The notes under the pieces are model-generated. The model saw nothing but the letters and a program-made list of their open reading frames with translations, had not been told where the DNA came from and did not search any database. From an uncultured bacterium (GTDB lineage: Bacteria; Bacillota_I; Bacilli_A; RFN20; CAG-826): 64,000 nt of DNA. The translations under genes and the position numbers were made by a program. Below are positions 7,573 through 16,195 of this stretch, piece by piece. Location of the stretch: the NCBI GenBank assembly GCA_949296775.1, contig CASFQA010000001.1, forward strand, positions 496,001 through 560,000, written 5' to 3'. Positions within the stretch are counted from its first letter, which is position 1; each line of letters begins with the position of its first letter.

Positions 7573-8895
7573 CTACTTGGCGGAAGCGCAATGGGCGGGC
7601 TCGCTCGTTAAGGCGCTCATCTCCCCAAAGGGGACGGCGATCGAGGCGACTTTCGGCCCTAAGGACAATTTGGCGTAATAGCAGGCGCAGCCGTATTCGT
7701 CATAGGGGAAATGCTGCTTTTCCTCGACCAAGGTGAATTCGCTATGCTTGGAAAGGAATTCGGCGACGGCGTTATGTCCTTCCTTCTTGGAGATGGTGAG
7801 GACGCAATAGATGAGGGTCCCCCCGTCCTCGACGTAGGAGGCGCACCCTTCCAAAGCCTTGGCTTGGTTGGCGATGACCTGATCCATCCTTTCCTTATCG
7901 TAATGGAGGAAGAAATCCGGGGTGGTGGCGACCGAATCGAAGCCGGTCGAATCGGGTAAGCAGAAAACCAGCTCGGCCTTCGAGGAGATATAGGCCTCCA
8001 TCGCGGTCGGGTCGGCGATTTGGAAAAGGTTGACGTTCCGGAGCCCCAGCTGCTTGATGAGCCGCTTGGCCTCGAGCAAATCGTCCTCGTTCGGGGTGGC
8101 GATGTTGACCATGACCTCGTTGAGGTAGGAGGCGATGACCTCCTTATCGGCCCCGCCGTTGTCCTTCCCGCAGTATAAGACGACCGAGGAAGGGGCGCTC
8201 ACTTTGTTGTCGTCGAGCAGTTTCTTGACGATCGGGCGGATCTCATAGGCGTGCCGGTCTTTGATCGGGGGCAAGGTCCGCAAGGCGGCTTTGCCCGAAT
8301 AGGCGTAGACGTCGCTTACCGAAGTCGGGGTGAAGTCCTCGTTATGGCGGAGGTCATCGGTCTCCGGGACGTTGCGGAGGCGGACGAAGGGCTGATAAGG
8401 CCGGGCGAACCGCTTGATGGTCTTATAGGTGTTCGAATACCCGAAATGGTGCATGATCTTCAGCGCCCAGATCGGGACGTTATAACGGAGGGAGAGGTAT
8501 TCGAGCGAGGAATGGTCGATCCCTTCGGGGATGTAGGACTCGGCGTGGCCGGCTTTATCCAATAAGGGCAGGCACCGGGCGAACTTCTCTTCCCCGAGCG
8601 CTTCCTTCAGCTCGGCGTCGATCTCCTCTTTCGGGAAATGGCGGAAATAGAAATCGTTGGCCAAAACGAGGCAGAGCATCTCTTTCTCCCCGTCGGTCAA
8701 GTCGAGGTTCTCGCAAAGCTTCTCAAAGAGGATGTCGTGGCGCAGCTCGCAGCCGACAAGCCCCGCCACTTCCTTCCGATAAGGCCGGAGCTCGACGTTT
8801 TTCTGGAACATCGCCTTCAGGGCCTCCCCGAAATAGACGTTGTCGTTTTTGACGCTGTGCAGGATCTGCAAGGCTAAGTCGAATTCTTTGCGCAT
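7573..8895 (-). CDS. RsmB-like protein lacking the catalytic cysteines (probable pseudoenzyme)
   Basis: A 440-residue protein in the rsmB position. The N-terminal 130 residues look like the NusB-like domain and the rest like the RsmB methyltransferase fold: residues 355-385 read EDGGTLIYCVLTISKKEGHN, matching the GG.LVYSTCS...EEN region, and the end reads CACYYAKL like RsmB FFYAKL. The key motifs are altered. Motif IV (DAPCSGTG) is CLPDSTG at 312-318 with the cysteine position occupied by proline. Motif VI (YSTCSI) is YCVLTI at 363-368 with leucine at the nucleophile. The SAM loop (CAAPGGKT) is CGKDNGGADK. A GGAGGAAT site supports the start. It may bind 16S rRNA without methylating it; this is inference. 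Confidence 0.7.
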   Translation of the reverse strand: MRKEFDLALQILHSVKNDNVYFGEALKAMFQKNVELRPYRKEVAGLVGCELRHDILFEKLCENLDLTDGEKEMLCLVLANDFYFRHFPKEEIDAELKEALGEEKFARCLPLLDKAGHAESYIPEGIDHSSLEYLSLRYNVPIWALKIMHHFGYSNTYKTIKRFARPYQPFVRLRNVPETDDLRHNEDFTPTSVSDVYAYSGKAALRTLPPIKDRHAYEIRPIVKKLLDDNKVSAPSSVVLYCGKDNGGADKEVIASYLNEVMVNIATPNEDDLLEAKRLIKQLGLRNVNLFQIADPTAMEAYISSKAELVFCLPDSTGFDSVATTPDFFLHYDKERMDQVIANQAKALEGCASYVEDGGTLIYCVLTISKKEGHNAVAEFLSKHSEFTLVEEKQHFPYDEYGCACYYAKLSLGPKVASIAVPFGEMSALTSEPAHCASAK

Positions 8896-8907
8896 GGATC
8901 ATTCCTC

Positions 8908-9435
8908 CTATTTGCCTTTTTTGGCTAGTTCCTCTTCAAAACCGGCGAAGGCATTGCCGAGGAATATCTGGTTGGGGTCATTGGGGTCAAGATCGGCCCG
9001 GTCGGCGGGATTGGGGCCTTCGGGGTCAATATCGCCCTCCTCTTCTTCCTCGCCATAGGTGAAGGAAACGTCGGCTTCCTTGATGTTATCGGAAGCGAGG
9101 TAACGGGGGTATTTCTCGTTGATCTTCTCATAAGAGGAGCCGGAATCGAAGTAGTCGAACTCCAGCTCGACGTGAATGGAGAAGAGGGAGAGGGTATCGA
9201 GAAGATAATGGGCGACTTCGTGCTCCCGTTCCCGGAACTCCGCCGGGGCACGGACGATGACGAGGGTATTCCAGCTCGTCTGCTCCGCCCCGGCATGGAA
9301 AATCATCGAATTGGGGGCGAAGAAATTGATGGCCGCTTCGGGGACGGCGTAGATATCGGCCAATTTGGCGGTATGGTCTTTGGAGTAATGGCCGACCACG
9401 AATTGGTCGAGCCCGAGGATGGAAATGGTGATCAT
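8908..9435 (-). CDS. Unidentified acidic protein between priA and the rsmB-like gene
   Basis: A 175-residue protein, MITISILGLDQFVVGHYSKD at the start, that I do not recognise. The first 120 residues alternate beta-like and helical stretches, including REREHEVAHYLLDTLSLFSI. Residues from about 130 on are acidic and low in complexity (YGEEEEEGDIDPEGPNPADR), then IFLGNAFAGFEEELAKKGK. I chose the ATG at 9435; a TTG at 9489 would also fit and touches the priA stop codon. In most Firmicutes def and fmt occupy this slot; neither is present. It lies in the gmk-rpe operon. Confidence 0.6.
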   Translation of the reverse strand: MITISILGLDQFVVGHYSKDHTAKLADIYAVPEAAINFFAPNSMIFHAGAEQTSWNTLVIVRAPAEFREREHEVAHYLLDTLSLFSIHVELEFDYFDSGSSYEKINEKYPRYLASDNIKEADVSFTYGEEEEEGDIDPEGPNPADRADLDPNDPNQIFLGNAFAGFEEELAKKGK

Positions 9436-9485
9436 AATGGCTCTTACGGAAAGAAAGTATAAACCATAAATGGTTTCCCTATCAA

Positions 9486-11687
9486 TCAATAATCAAGGGG
9501 GTCGACGTCGACGTAAAGCCGGACCCCGCCTTTCCCCGAGAGGGTATCGATCAGCTTCTTCAGGTATTCCTTGATGCCCTTCCCGTCCTTGAACTTGACG
9601 AGCAGCTCCCGCCGGTAAAGCCCGCCTTCGAGCTCGAAATAGGGAGTCAAGGGGCCGAGGCAAAAGACGCCGGGGAAGCCTTGGGAAAGGATGTTGGCTT
9701 TGATCTCGGCGGCGGCTTGGATCGACTTCTCGGCCGCGTTGGAGCCGATTATCAAATTGGCGAGATGGCAATAAGGCGGGTAATTGCCGGCTTTCCGGTT
9801 TTGCATCTCGACCCGGAAAAAGCCATCGTAATCCTGCTTGGCCCCCAAGGTGATCGCCGGGTTGGTCGGGTTGAAGGTCTGGATGACCGCTTCCCCCTTC
9901 CTTTCCCCGCGGCCCGCCCGACCGACCGCCTGGGCGATGAGGGAGAAAGAGGATTCGCTGGAGCGGAAACAGGGGATCGATAAGCCGACGTCGGCGAGAA
10001 GGACCCCGACTAAGGTGCAGAGGGGAAAGTCGTGGCCTTTGGCGATCATCTGGGTCCCGACTAAGATATCGAACTCCCCGCCTTTCATCTTGAAGGTGAT
10101 GTCCTCGGCCTCGCTTTTGATCCGCGAGACGTCGCTGTCGAGCCGGGCGATGCGGGCGGAAGGGAATAGCTCGGCCAAATACCTGCACACCCGCTCGGTC
10201 CCATATCCCGCCCGGGCGATGTTCGGCGAATGGCATTCGGGGCAGCTGCCGTCGAAGGGGGCGACGTAGCCGCAATGATGGCACTTAAGCATCATGTCGG
10301 CCTTATGGAGGGTAAGATGGGAGCCGCAGGAAGGGCAAACGAAGACGTATCCGCAGGAAGAGCAGGTCGAATAGGAGGCATAGCCCCGCCGATTGAGCAG
10401 CAGGATGGTCTGCTCCCCTTTGCTCAGCCGGTCTTTGATCTTCTCGATGAGCCTTTTCGAGAACATCCGCGCCGAGGGCAGCAAAGCCGAGGGGCGGGAT
10501 AAATCGATGATCTCGGTCGTTGGAAGGGGTTTGGCGTTGACCCGGCTGTCGAGCCGGCAAAAGCCGTATATCCCGGCCTCGGCCTTGGCCCGGGTCTCCA
10601 AAGTCGGGGTGGCGGAGCCTAAGACCAGCTTGGCCCCGCTTTGCCGGGAACGGAGGATGGCGACTTCCCGGGCATGGTAATAAGGGGAGCTGTCCTGCTT
10701 ATACGACTCGACGTGCTCTTCGTCGAGGATGATGAGGCCGATGTTTTCCAAAGGGGCGAAGACGGCGCTTCGAGCCCCGACGACGACCTTGGCCTCGCCC
10801 CGGGCGATCCGGCGGTATTCGTCGTATTTCTCAGCCGGGGTCAAGGAGGAATGGAGGATGGCCACCTCCTTGCCGAAGCGGGAAATAAAATAGCGCACCA
10901 TCGCCGGGGTCAAGGATATCTCCGGCACCAGCATCAAGATGGTCTTGCCCCGCTCTAGGTAAAAAGAGGAGAGGTGAAGATAGACCTCGGTCTTGCCCGA
11001 TCCCGTGACCCCTTGAAGCAGGTAGACTTCCTTCTTCCCGGAGGTGATCTCGTTAAACACCGCCTGCTGGGCGCCCGTCAGCGGGAAGGGCTCGCTCCGA
11101 GGGACTTCACTTAGCTGCATTCGGTTGATTTCCTGTCTAAAAACGCGCAAATACCCTTTATCTATAAGGGCTTTTACGATGGCGGGGCTGCCGGCTTCCT
11201 TCTTTTTGCAGCGTTTCCTTTCCTTCAATAAGCGGACCGCCTCGATCTGCTTCGGGGTCAAGCCCCCCTCGTCGTCTTTAAGCAATTCGCAATAGGATTC
11301 ATAGGCGACCTTCGGTCCTTTAAGCGAGCTTCGGGCTGGCTTCAAAGAGCTTGGTAGCATGGCCTGCAGCAAAGCGATCCGCGGGCAAAGGTAATAGCTC
11401 GCCAAGGCTTCGGAAAGGGACAAAAGATCATCCTTTAGCAGGCATTCGTTGTCCAAAACCGAATCGATCCAGGCGATCGGATACCCCTTCTCCTCCTCCA
11501 GCTGAGGCTGACTGAGGCTAGTCGGGGTCACTTTGGTGACGAAGCCGACTAAAGGACGGGGATTGTTCCCGAAATGGACCAAGACCCGAAAACCGACCCC
11601 GACTTCAACCCCGTCGGGGCATAGGTAGTCGAAAGGCCGGTCCAATGAGGAAGAAGGGAGTTCCAGCAAAACCTCGAGCAGCTGCAT
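9486..11687 (-). CDS. priA: Primosomal protein N' (replication restart helicase PriA)
   Basis: A 3'-5' DNA helicase that reloads the replisome at stalled forks. The 733-residue protein has the PriA 3'BD domain at the start (MQLLEVLLELPSSSLDRPFD), Walker A in LQGVTGSGKTEVYL, Walker B/DEEH in IILDEEHVESYK, the helicase motif GSATPTLETRAKA, the two zinc sites (CSSCGYVFVCPSCG and CHHCGYVAPFDGSCPEC) and QAVGRAGRGERKGEA. The open frame continues upstream to 11927, but that part lies inside gmk and has no PriA similarity, so I start at the ATG at 11687. It follows gmk by 14 bases. No clear Shine-Dalgarno site. Confidence 0.97.
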   Translation of the reverse strand: MQLLEVLLELPSSSLDRPFDYLCPDGVEVGVGFRVLVHFGNNPRPLVGFVTKVTPTSLSQPQLEEEKGYPIAWIDSVLDNECLLKDDLLSLSEALASYYLCPRIALLQAMLPSSLKPARSSLKGPKVAYESYCELLKDDEGGLTPKQIEAVRLLKERKRCKKKEAGSPAIVKALIDKGYLRVFRQEINRMQLSEVPRSEPFPLTGAQQAVFNEITSGKKEVYLLQGVTGSGKTEVYLHLSSFYLERGKTILMLVPEISLTPAMVRYFISRFGKEVAILHSSLTPAEKYDEYRRIARGEAKVVVGARSAVFAPLENIGLIILDEEHVESYKQDSSPYYHAREVAILRSRQSGAKLVLGSATPTLETRAKAEAGIYGFCRLDSRVNAKPLPTTEIIDLSRPSALLPSARMFSKRLIEKIKDRLSKGEQTILLLNRRGYASYSTCSSCGYVFVCPSCGSHLTLHKADMMLKCHHCGYVAPFDGSCPECHSPNIARAGYGTERVCRYLAELFPSARIARLDSDVSRIKSEAEDITFKMKGGEFDILVGTQMIAKGHDFPLCTLVGVLLADVGLSIPCFRSSESSFSLIAQAVGRAGRGERKGEAVIQTFNPTNPAITLGAKQDYDGFFRVEMQNRKAGNYPPYCHLANLIIGSNAAEKSIQAAAEIKANILSQGFPGVFCLGPLTPYFELEGGLYRRELLVKFKDGKGIKEYLKKLIDTLSGKGGVRLYVDVDPLDY

Positions 11688-11701
11688 GAGGATATTGTAA
11701 A

Positions 11702-12268
11702 CTACTCGGCGGCGTTTTTGATGATATCGGCGATTTCCCGCGCCGCCCTTTCGACCGAATCGTTTAAGACGACGTGGGAATATAGATGGGACATCGTAAG
11801 CTCGGATCTCGCTTTCTCCAGCCGCTCGGCGATAGCCTCCTCGCTTTCGGTCTTCCGCCCCCTTATTCGATCCTCGAGTTCCTTGATCGAAGGCGGCATG
11901 AGGAAGATCGAGACGGCATCCGGGCATTGCTCAAGGACCTTCAGCGTCCCCGAGACCTCGATCTCGAGCAAAACGTTCTTGCCTTCTTCCCGCATCCGCT
12001 CGACTTTATCTTTCGGGGTCCCGTAGCAATTGCCGACGAATTCGGCATGCTCCAGCAGGTTGCCCTCTTCAAGGTTTTTCTCGAATTCGTCGCGGGTGAC
12101 GAAATAGTATTCCCGGCCATCGACCTCCCCGGGCCGAATCGGCCGGGTGGTCATGGAGACCGAATAGTAAAGGTCCAAGCTCGGGTCCTTCATCAGCGCT
12201 TGGCGCACTGTCCCCTTGCCGACCCCTGAAGGGCCGGAGAGAATGATGAGCAACCCTTTCCGTACCAT
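11702..12268 (-). CDS. gmk: Guanylate kinase
   Basis: Phosphorylates GMP to GDP in nucleotide metabolism. The 188-residue protein starts MVRKGLLIILSGPSGVGKGT, with the P-loop GPSGVGKGT, then the GMP-binding segments SMTTRPIRPGEVDGREYYF and LLEHAEFVGNCYGTP, and the lid-region arginine segment DRIRGRKTESEEAIAERL. Length is slightly short but complete. It is first in the operon that continues through priA to rpe. The start codon lies only 12 bases after the predicted -10 box and has no Shine-Dalgarno site, so its mRNA leader should be only a few bases. Confidence 0.96.
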   Translation of the reverse strand: MVRKGLLIILSGPSGVGKGTVRQALMKDPSLDLYYSVSMTTRPIRPGEVDGREYYFVTRDEFEKNLEEGNLLEHAEFVGNCYGTPKDKVERMREEGKNVLLEIEVSGTLKVLEQCPDAVSIFLMPPSIKELEDRIRGRKTESEEAIAERLEKARSELTMSHLYSHVVLNDSVERAAREIADIIKNAAE

Positions 12269-12280
12269 AATATAAGCGGA

Positions 12281-12310
12281 ATATTAATACGTATTGAAAG
12301 ATATATTCAA
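12281..12310 (-). promoter_or_regulatory. Promoter of the gmk-priA-rsmB-rlmN-prpC-prkC-rpe operon
   Basis: On the minus strand, -35 TTGAAT (12305-12310), an 18-base spacer and -10 TAATAT (12281-12286). The expected transcription start is near 12274, about six bases before the gmk ATG. No Shine-Dalgarno motif is present. Confidence 0.6.
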
Positions 12311-12331
12311 GATTTTATCGCAAAAATAAGC

Positions 12332-12356
12332 AAAAAAGGGCAGGTTGCCCTGCCCT
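12332..12356 (-). terminator. Terminator of the OB-fold lipoprotein gene
   Basis: Read on the minus strand: stem AGGGCAG / CTGCCCT with a six-base loop, followed by six T residues. It ends just upstream of the gmk promoter and so insulates it. Confidence 0.85.
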
Positions 12357-12371
12357 CGAAGATGGCGTTGC

Positions 12372-14486
12372 TTATTTTGTCGGGAAGTTGTTCCGGTTAA
12401 TGATAGTCGTCCCGTCCGCGGCCGTCAGGGAGAAGAGGCAGCCTTTGAGGCCGCTGTTATTCCAGTTGCAGGGCGCAAAGACGATGTCGATAGTCTCATC
12501 GATATAATCATCGACCCAGCTATAGCCTCCGCCCCCGGAATATAGCTGAGTGCTGGCCTCACCTTGGTTAATGTAGTAATTGGTGTAGTACTGATTGCCG
12601 ACCTTGGTGATAGTGACGTCTTCCAGCACATAGGCTTTCGCCGTTTCGTCCAAAGGTTCGGCGGAGTCGAGTATTTCCGCTAAAGTTTTGCCGGTGATGA
12701 AGGAAGCGGACGGATAACCCCCATCTCCATATTCAGCGACGGTCAAAGTCGCGTCATAAAGTTTGATTTGGCTATTAACGCCGTTCTTTCCGTTGAATCC
12801 GCGGGTCGCTTCGACGACGACGGTGTCGCCGATGTCAAAGGAACCGTCGAAAACCTCGCGGCCGCCAAGCACCTCGGTGGCGATGACGCCGGTTTCGTCA
12901 ATCAAATAGAAACCGATCTTATTGACCAGGCCGGGGCCGACCACCCCTTTTACCGTGACTTTGTCCCCGTCGGCGGCATCGATGGCCTGCCTGACGGTGA
13001 TGGTCTCCACCGCGGCGGCGACCTTGGCTTCAATAGTCAGGGTCGCGGAATAATTGGCTTGGCCAGCGAGCGAACCGGTGACCGTCACCTTGACCGATTT
13101 GTTCTTGCTCGGATCGACGTGGAGGATGACTTTGCCCTCCTCTTCGGCGAACCATACCGCCGAGGTATCGTCGGAACTGTAAGACAAACCGGCATTGGCG
13201 ATCCCAAGGATTTCCGAACTGACCGAGGTTAGGAGTTCTTCCGAGGGGTCTGCGCCATAGCTGCCGGCGAATTGGGGAACGCCATAATAATCGACGACGA
13301 ATTTCGGCGCATCAGCCAAGTCAAAGGTAAATTTCTCGTCGCTCACTTCGATTGGAAGCATACGCCACACCCCACCGGTCGAGCTCATCTTGGCGTTAAG
13401 GACGACAAAGTACATATAGACGATTTGCTGATCGTAGTCATCAAGCCAAGCGAAATCTTTGCCGTTGGCTTGGGTATAAGTATAGGACCCGCTTGTTTGA
13501 TCGAGATCGAGAAGGTAATAATTGGTATAGCCGGTCCCGACCCGTTTGTCGACGAAAACCGGGGCTTTATAAAGGATGGAGGTGATGTCCTCGCTCCAGT
13601 CGGAAGTCACGACGTCGCGGACGGTGGTTTCTTTGGCTACGGCATCGTAATCGAAATCCGCGCCGGATTGATGATCGACCAAAACGCAATCGGTGATCTG
13701 ATGGCATCCTAAGTATCCGAACTTATCGGCGCTTGCTTGCTCGTCCTCAAGTACCCAGTGATCTTTCTTTCCGACCAAAGTCACTTCTTCCCCCTCTTCG
13801 ACTTGGGCGGCGAGGCGAGAGTCATAAACGTAAATCGAGGCGGTATTATCGGCTAACATAAAGCCGATTTCCGACAGGTTGATATTATAGGTGAAGCGGA
13901 GGACCGTCCCTTTGATTCGGACGTAATCGCCGTCTTTGACTTTCCGAGCATCGGCGACGCTCATCAATTGATAATCATCGGGATTGATTTCCTCTTCGCT
14001 GGATTTGGAAACGAAATCAAGCAGATAGCCCGGATCGAATTCGTAAGTCCCTTGATAATTCTTAACTTGGCCTTTAAGCAAGACCAAATCGCCTTCTTCG
14101 GGAGCTTCGGGCAATTTATCGAAGTAGGTATCGTCCTCACCGTGGACCCCATAGCATTCGAAGGTGCCGGTCTCATCGCTGATGACCATTTGGCCATAAG
14201 TCGGATTGGTAATCTCTTTGACCGTAGCCGCGATGTAATAGGTCTCGGTCGAACGCTCGCCGTCGGCGACGGTCGCCCCGACGGCATTTAGTTCAGCGCA
14301 GGTCGAAAGTTCGTACTGCTTCCATTCAGCGGGGATGCCGTCATCCTCGCTGCTAGTTGGGGTGGTGGATTCCGATGGGGTCTCGGATTCAGACGGACTA
14401 GCCGACTGACTTGAGGTGGTGGTTGGACCGCAGCCGGCTAAAAGCAACGCGGCCGCGAACCCGTAGAAAAGGCTTTTGGTTTTCAT
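12372..14486 (-). CDS. Large lipoprotein with repeated OB-fold-like domains
   Basis: A 704-residue exported lipoprotein. The signal peptide MKTKSLFYGFAAALLLAGCG ends in a lipobox LLAGC (Cys19), followed by a Ser/Thr/Glu linker to about residue 48. Three regions resemble OB-fold (YhcR/DUF5689-like) modules: about residues 60-170 (YIAATVKEITNPTYGQMVIS), 175-265 (GDYVRIKGTVLRFTYNIN) and 500-590 (GDKVTVKGVVGPGLVNKIGF), each with the pattern hydrophobic strand, G-hydrophobic-V, then DETG or similar. A Big-like segment (LHVDPSKNKSVKVTVTGSLA) precedes the third. Such modules often bind nucleic acid or sugars, but the target is unknown. GGAGG precedes the ATG at 14486. Single-gene unit ending at a terminator. 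Confidence 0.75.
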   Translation of the reverse strand: MKTKSLFYGFAAALLLAGCGPTTTSSQSASPSESETPSESTTPTSSEDDGIPAEWKQYELSTCAELNAVGATVADGERSTETYYIAATVKEITNPTYGQMVISDETGTFECYGVHGEDDTYFDKLPEAPEEGDLVLLKGQVKNYQGTYEFDPGYLLDFVSKSSEEEINPDDYQLMSVADARKVKDGDYVRIKGTVLRFTYNINLSEIGFMLADNTASIYVYDSRLAAQVEEGEEVTLVGKKDHWVLEDEQASADKFGYLGCHQITDCVLVDHQSGADFDYDAVAKETTVRDVVTSDWSEDITSILYKAPVFVDKRVGTGYTNYYLLDLDQTSGSYTYTQANGKDFAWLDDYDQQIVYMYFVVLNAKMSSTGGVWRMLPIEVSDEKFTFDLADAPKFVVDYYGVPQFAGSYGADPSEELLTSVSSEILGIANAGLSYSSDDTSAVWFAEEEGKVILHVDPSKNKSVKVTVTGSLAGQANYSATLTIEAKVAAAVETITVRQAIDAADGDKVTVKGVVGPGLVNKIGFYLIDETGVIATEVLGGREVFDGSFDIGDTVVVEATRGFNGKNGVNSQIKLYDATLTVAEYGDGGYPSASFITGKTLAEILDSAEPLDETAKAYVLEDVTITKVGNQYYTNYYINQGEASTQLYSGGGGYSWVDDYIDETIDIVFAPCNWNNSGLKGCLFSLTAADGTTIINRNNFPTK

Positions 14487-14666
14487 AAACCCTCCAATTA
14501 CGGCACCCCTATCTGGTGCCATTTATCTTAACCCCCCCCTCACAATCATTTCAATCCCCAATCGGCAAGTTCCATCCATTCGGATAAGGCCTCGGATCGC
14601 GGAAAACGACTGCTTCTATTGCGTTCTCGATAAAAGCGATCGGGGGAAGAGCGAGCCAAAGCGAAA

Positions 14667-15173
14667 TCATTGTGGCAGGAAAACCGCGAACCCCGTAACC
14701 CCCTCGTCATCACCAAGGGTCACCTTAATTGGATCCGGCTGGAAGAATACTCTTTTTTGCATTATGTCGATGTAAATGTAATCGTCGGAGTGGCCATTGA
14801 CCAGTTCGCCGAGATACTTCCAATAACGAAGCGCCGATTTTCGATATTCCTGAATATAGAAAGGGCCGCCAAGGTCAAGCCCCGGCCCCTCGAAAGAGAT
14901 GATGGAATAATAATCCATCATCGCGGTCAGTATTTGATTATTGCCTAGCGTCGGGCCAACCCTCTCGCGGAATTCCCGAAGCTCAATTCGGTTGACGTCA
15001 TGACGATGAGTTTCGACCGTTATGGTTACCCCCGCCCAAAAGGAGGCTTGGCCAGAGCCGGATTCAAAGACATAAACCCCGGGGTCGATATCGAGTTTGA
15101 TCGAGCTGCAGCCTGAGCATTGCAAAAAAGGCAAAATCAACGAGCTTCCTAACAAACGCCTACCAATCCGCAT
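14667..15173 (-). CDS. Small putative lipoprotein, function unknown
   Basis: A 168-residue protein starting MRIGRRLLGSSLILPFLQCS with a basic, then hydrophobic N-terminus and the cysteine sequence CSGCSS. The second cysteine in SGC is the better lipidation site, although the residue at -3 is cysteine rather than leucine. The mature part has no recognised domain; it contains a run of beta-like sequence (FWAGVTITVETHRHDVNRIE) and ends VKVTLGDDEGVTGFAVFLPQ. I preferred the ATG at 15173 over a start five codons earlier because it gives a compact signal peptide. Orphan gene in a loosely packed region. Confidence 0.5.
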   Translation of the reverse strand: MRIGRRLLGSSLILPFLQCSGCSSIKLDIDPGVYVFESGSGQASFWAGVTITVETHRHDVNRIELREFRERVGPTLGNNQILTAMMDYYSIISFEGPGLDLGGPFYIQEYRKSALRYWKYLGELVNGHSDDYIYIDIMQKRVFFQPDPIKVTLGDDEGVTGFAVFLPQ

Positions 15174-15313
15174 ATCTCTGCCATCCAATCCGCCCCATAT
15201 ATTATCAGGATACGGGACTATCCGCTAAGTTCAAAAATTGGCGAGTTTAGGAACGCGTAAAGGCTCGATGAAGTTTGATAACGAAAAAGGATTAGGCGAA
15301 AGGATATCCCCGC

Positions 15314-16162
15314 CTATTTCTCCCTGACCTCGACAGGGCACTCGCACGGGTATTTGCTGTCGTCGGTCAAGATGAGTTCAGTTGGCTTATCCAGCAGGAT
15401 GAATCCCGACCGCGGGTTCTTTATGGAAATAAGCTCCCCGGAAACCTCGGCCTCGACGTCGCTATATTCGAAGGCTAGGTCGGAGTGTTCGAAAACGCAG
15501 TCGATGAGCTTGAGGTTGGTGCAATAGCAAAAGGGCTGGGTGCCTTTGATGCGGCAATTGATCAAGGTGAGTCCATCGGAATACCAGGCGAGGTATTCCC
15601 CGTCGATATAGGAGTCCCTGACCACCACGTTATGGCTATGCCAGAAGCAGTCCTTGGTATGGAATTCCGAATCGGCTATCTCGACATCCTCGGTGTATTG
15701 GAAAGCGTACTTCCCGGCGAAACGGAGGCGCTTGGCCTTGAGCTTATGGGAAAGGAGGAAGGCGTATTCGGATTCGATTCGGCAATCGGCGATGTCGATA
15801 TCGCTCGATTTCCAGCCGAATTCGGGGGAGAGGGCCTCAACCCTTGCCATCTTTATGCCATGGCATTCGCGTAAAGCCTTGATGCCGAACATATGGGTAT
15901 GGTCGATATCGATGCCCTCGCTATACCAAATGGCCGCCCGGCAATTCGGGGTCAATTCCGAATCCTTGATCCTCAGCCCTTTGACGTGCCAAAAAGGGTA
16001 ACGGAGGTCCATATAGCAACGCTGAAGGCTGACCTCGCGCGCTTCCTTTAAGGCCGACTCGCCGTCTTCTTCCCCTTCGAACCGGCAGTCAAGGAGCTCA
16101 ACGTCCTCGGCCCCGTATAAATCGCGTTCATTGGGGAAGGTCTGATTGGAAATGGTCTTCAT
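15314..16162 (-). CDS. DUF3737 family right-handed beta-helix protein
   Basis: A 282-residue protein beginning MKTISNQTFPNERDLYGAED. It is made of about a dozen short repeats of the kind (V/I)x(I/L)xDCxFE, for example VELLDCRFEGEEDGESALKE, VSLQRCYMDLRYPFWHVKG, LTLINCRIKG and LKLIDCVFEH, which predicts a right-handed beta-helix. The features GESALKE, RYPFWH and WYS are typical of DUF3737 proteins found in gut Firmicutes and Bacteroidetes. The role is unknown; the family is cytosolic with no signal peptide. Shine-Dalgarno AGAGGATG precedes the ATG. Confidence 0.8.
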   Translation of the reverse strand: MKTISNQTFPNERDLYGAEDVELLDCRFEGEEDGESALKEAREVSLQRCYMDLRYPFWHVKGLRIKDSELTPNCRAAIWYSEGIDIDHTHMFGIKALRECHGIKMARVEALSPEFGWKSSDIDIADCRIESEYAFLLSHKLKAKRLRFAGKYAFQYTEDVEIADSEFHTKDCFWHSHNVVVRDSYIDGEYLAWYSDGLTLINCRIKGTQPFCYCTNLKLIDCVFEHSDLAFEYSDVEAEVSGELISIKNPRSGFILLDKPTELILTDDSKYPCECPVEVREK

Positions 16163-16195
16163 GGTTATTTCATCCTCTTGGGCGTTATTCCATCC

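Noticed and set aside
11688-11927. N-terminal extension of priA
   Set aside because: The added residues lie inside gmk in another frame and show no PriA similarity; the ATG at 11687 begins the known PriA start.
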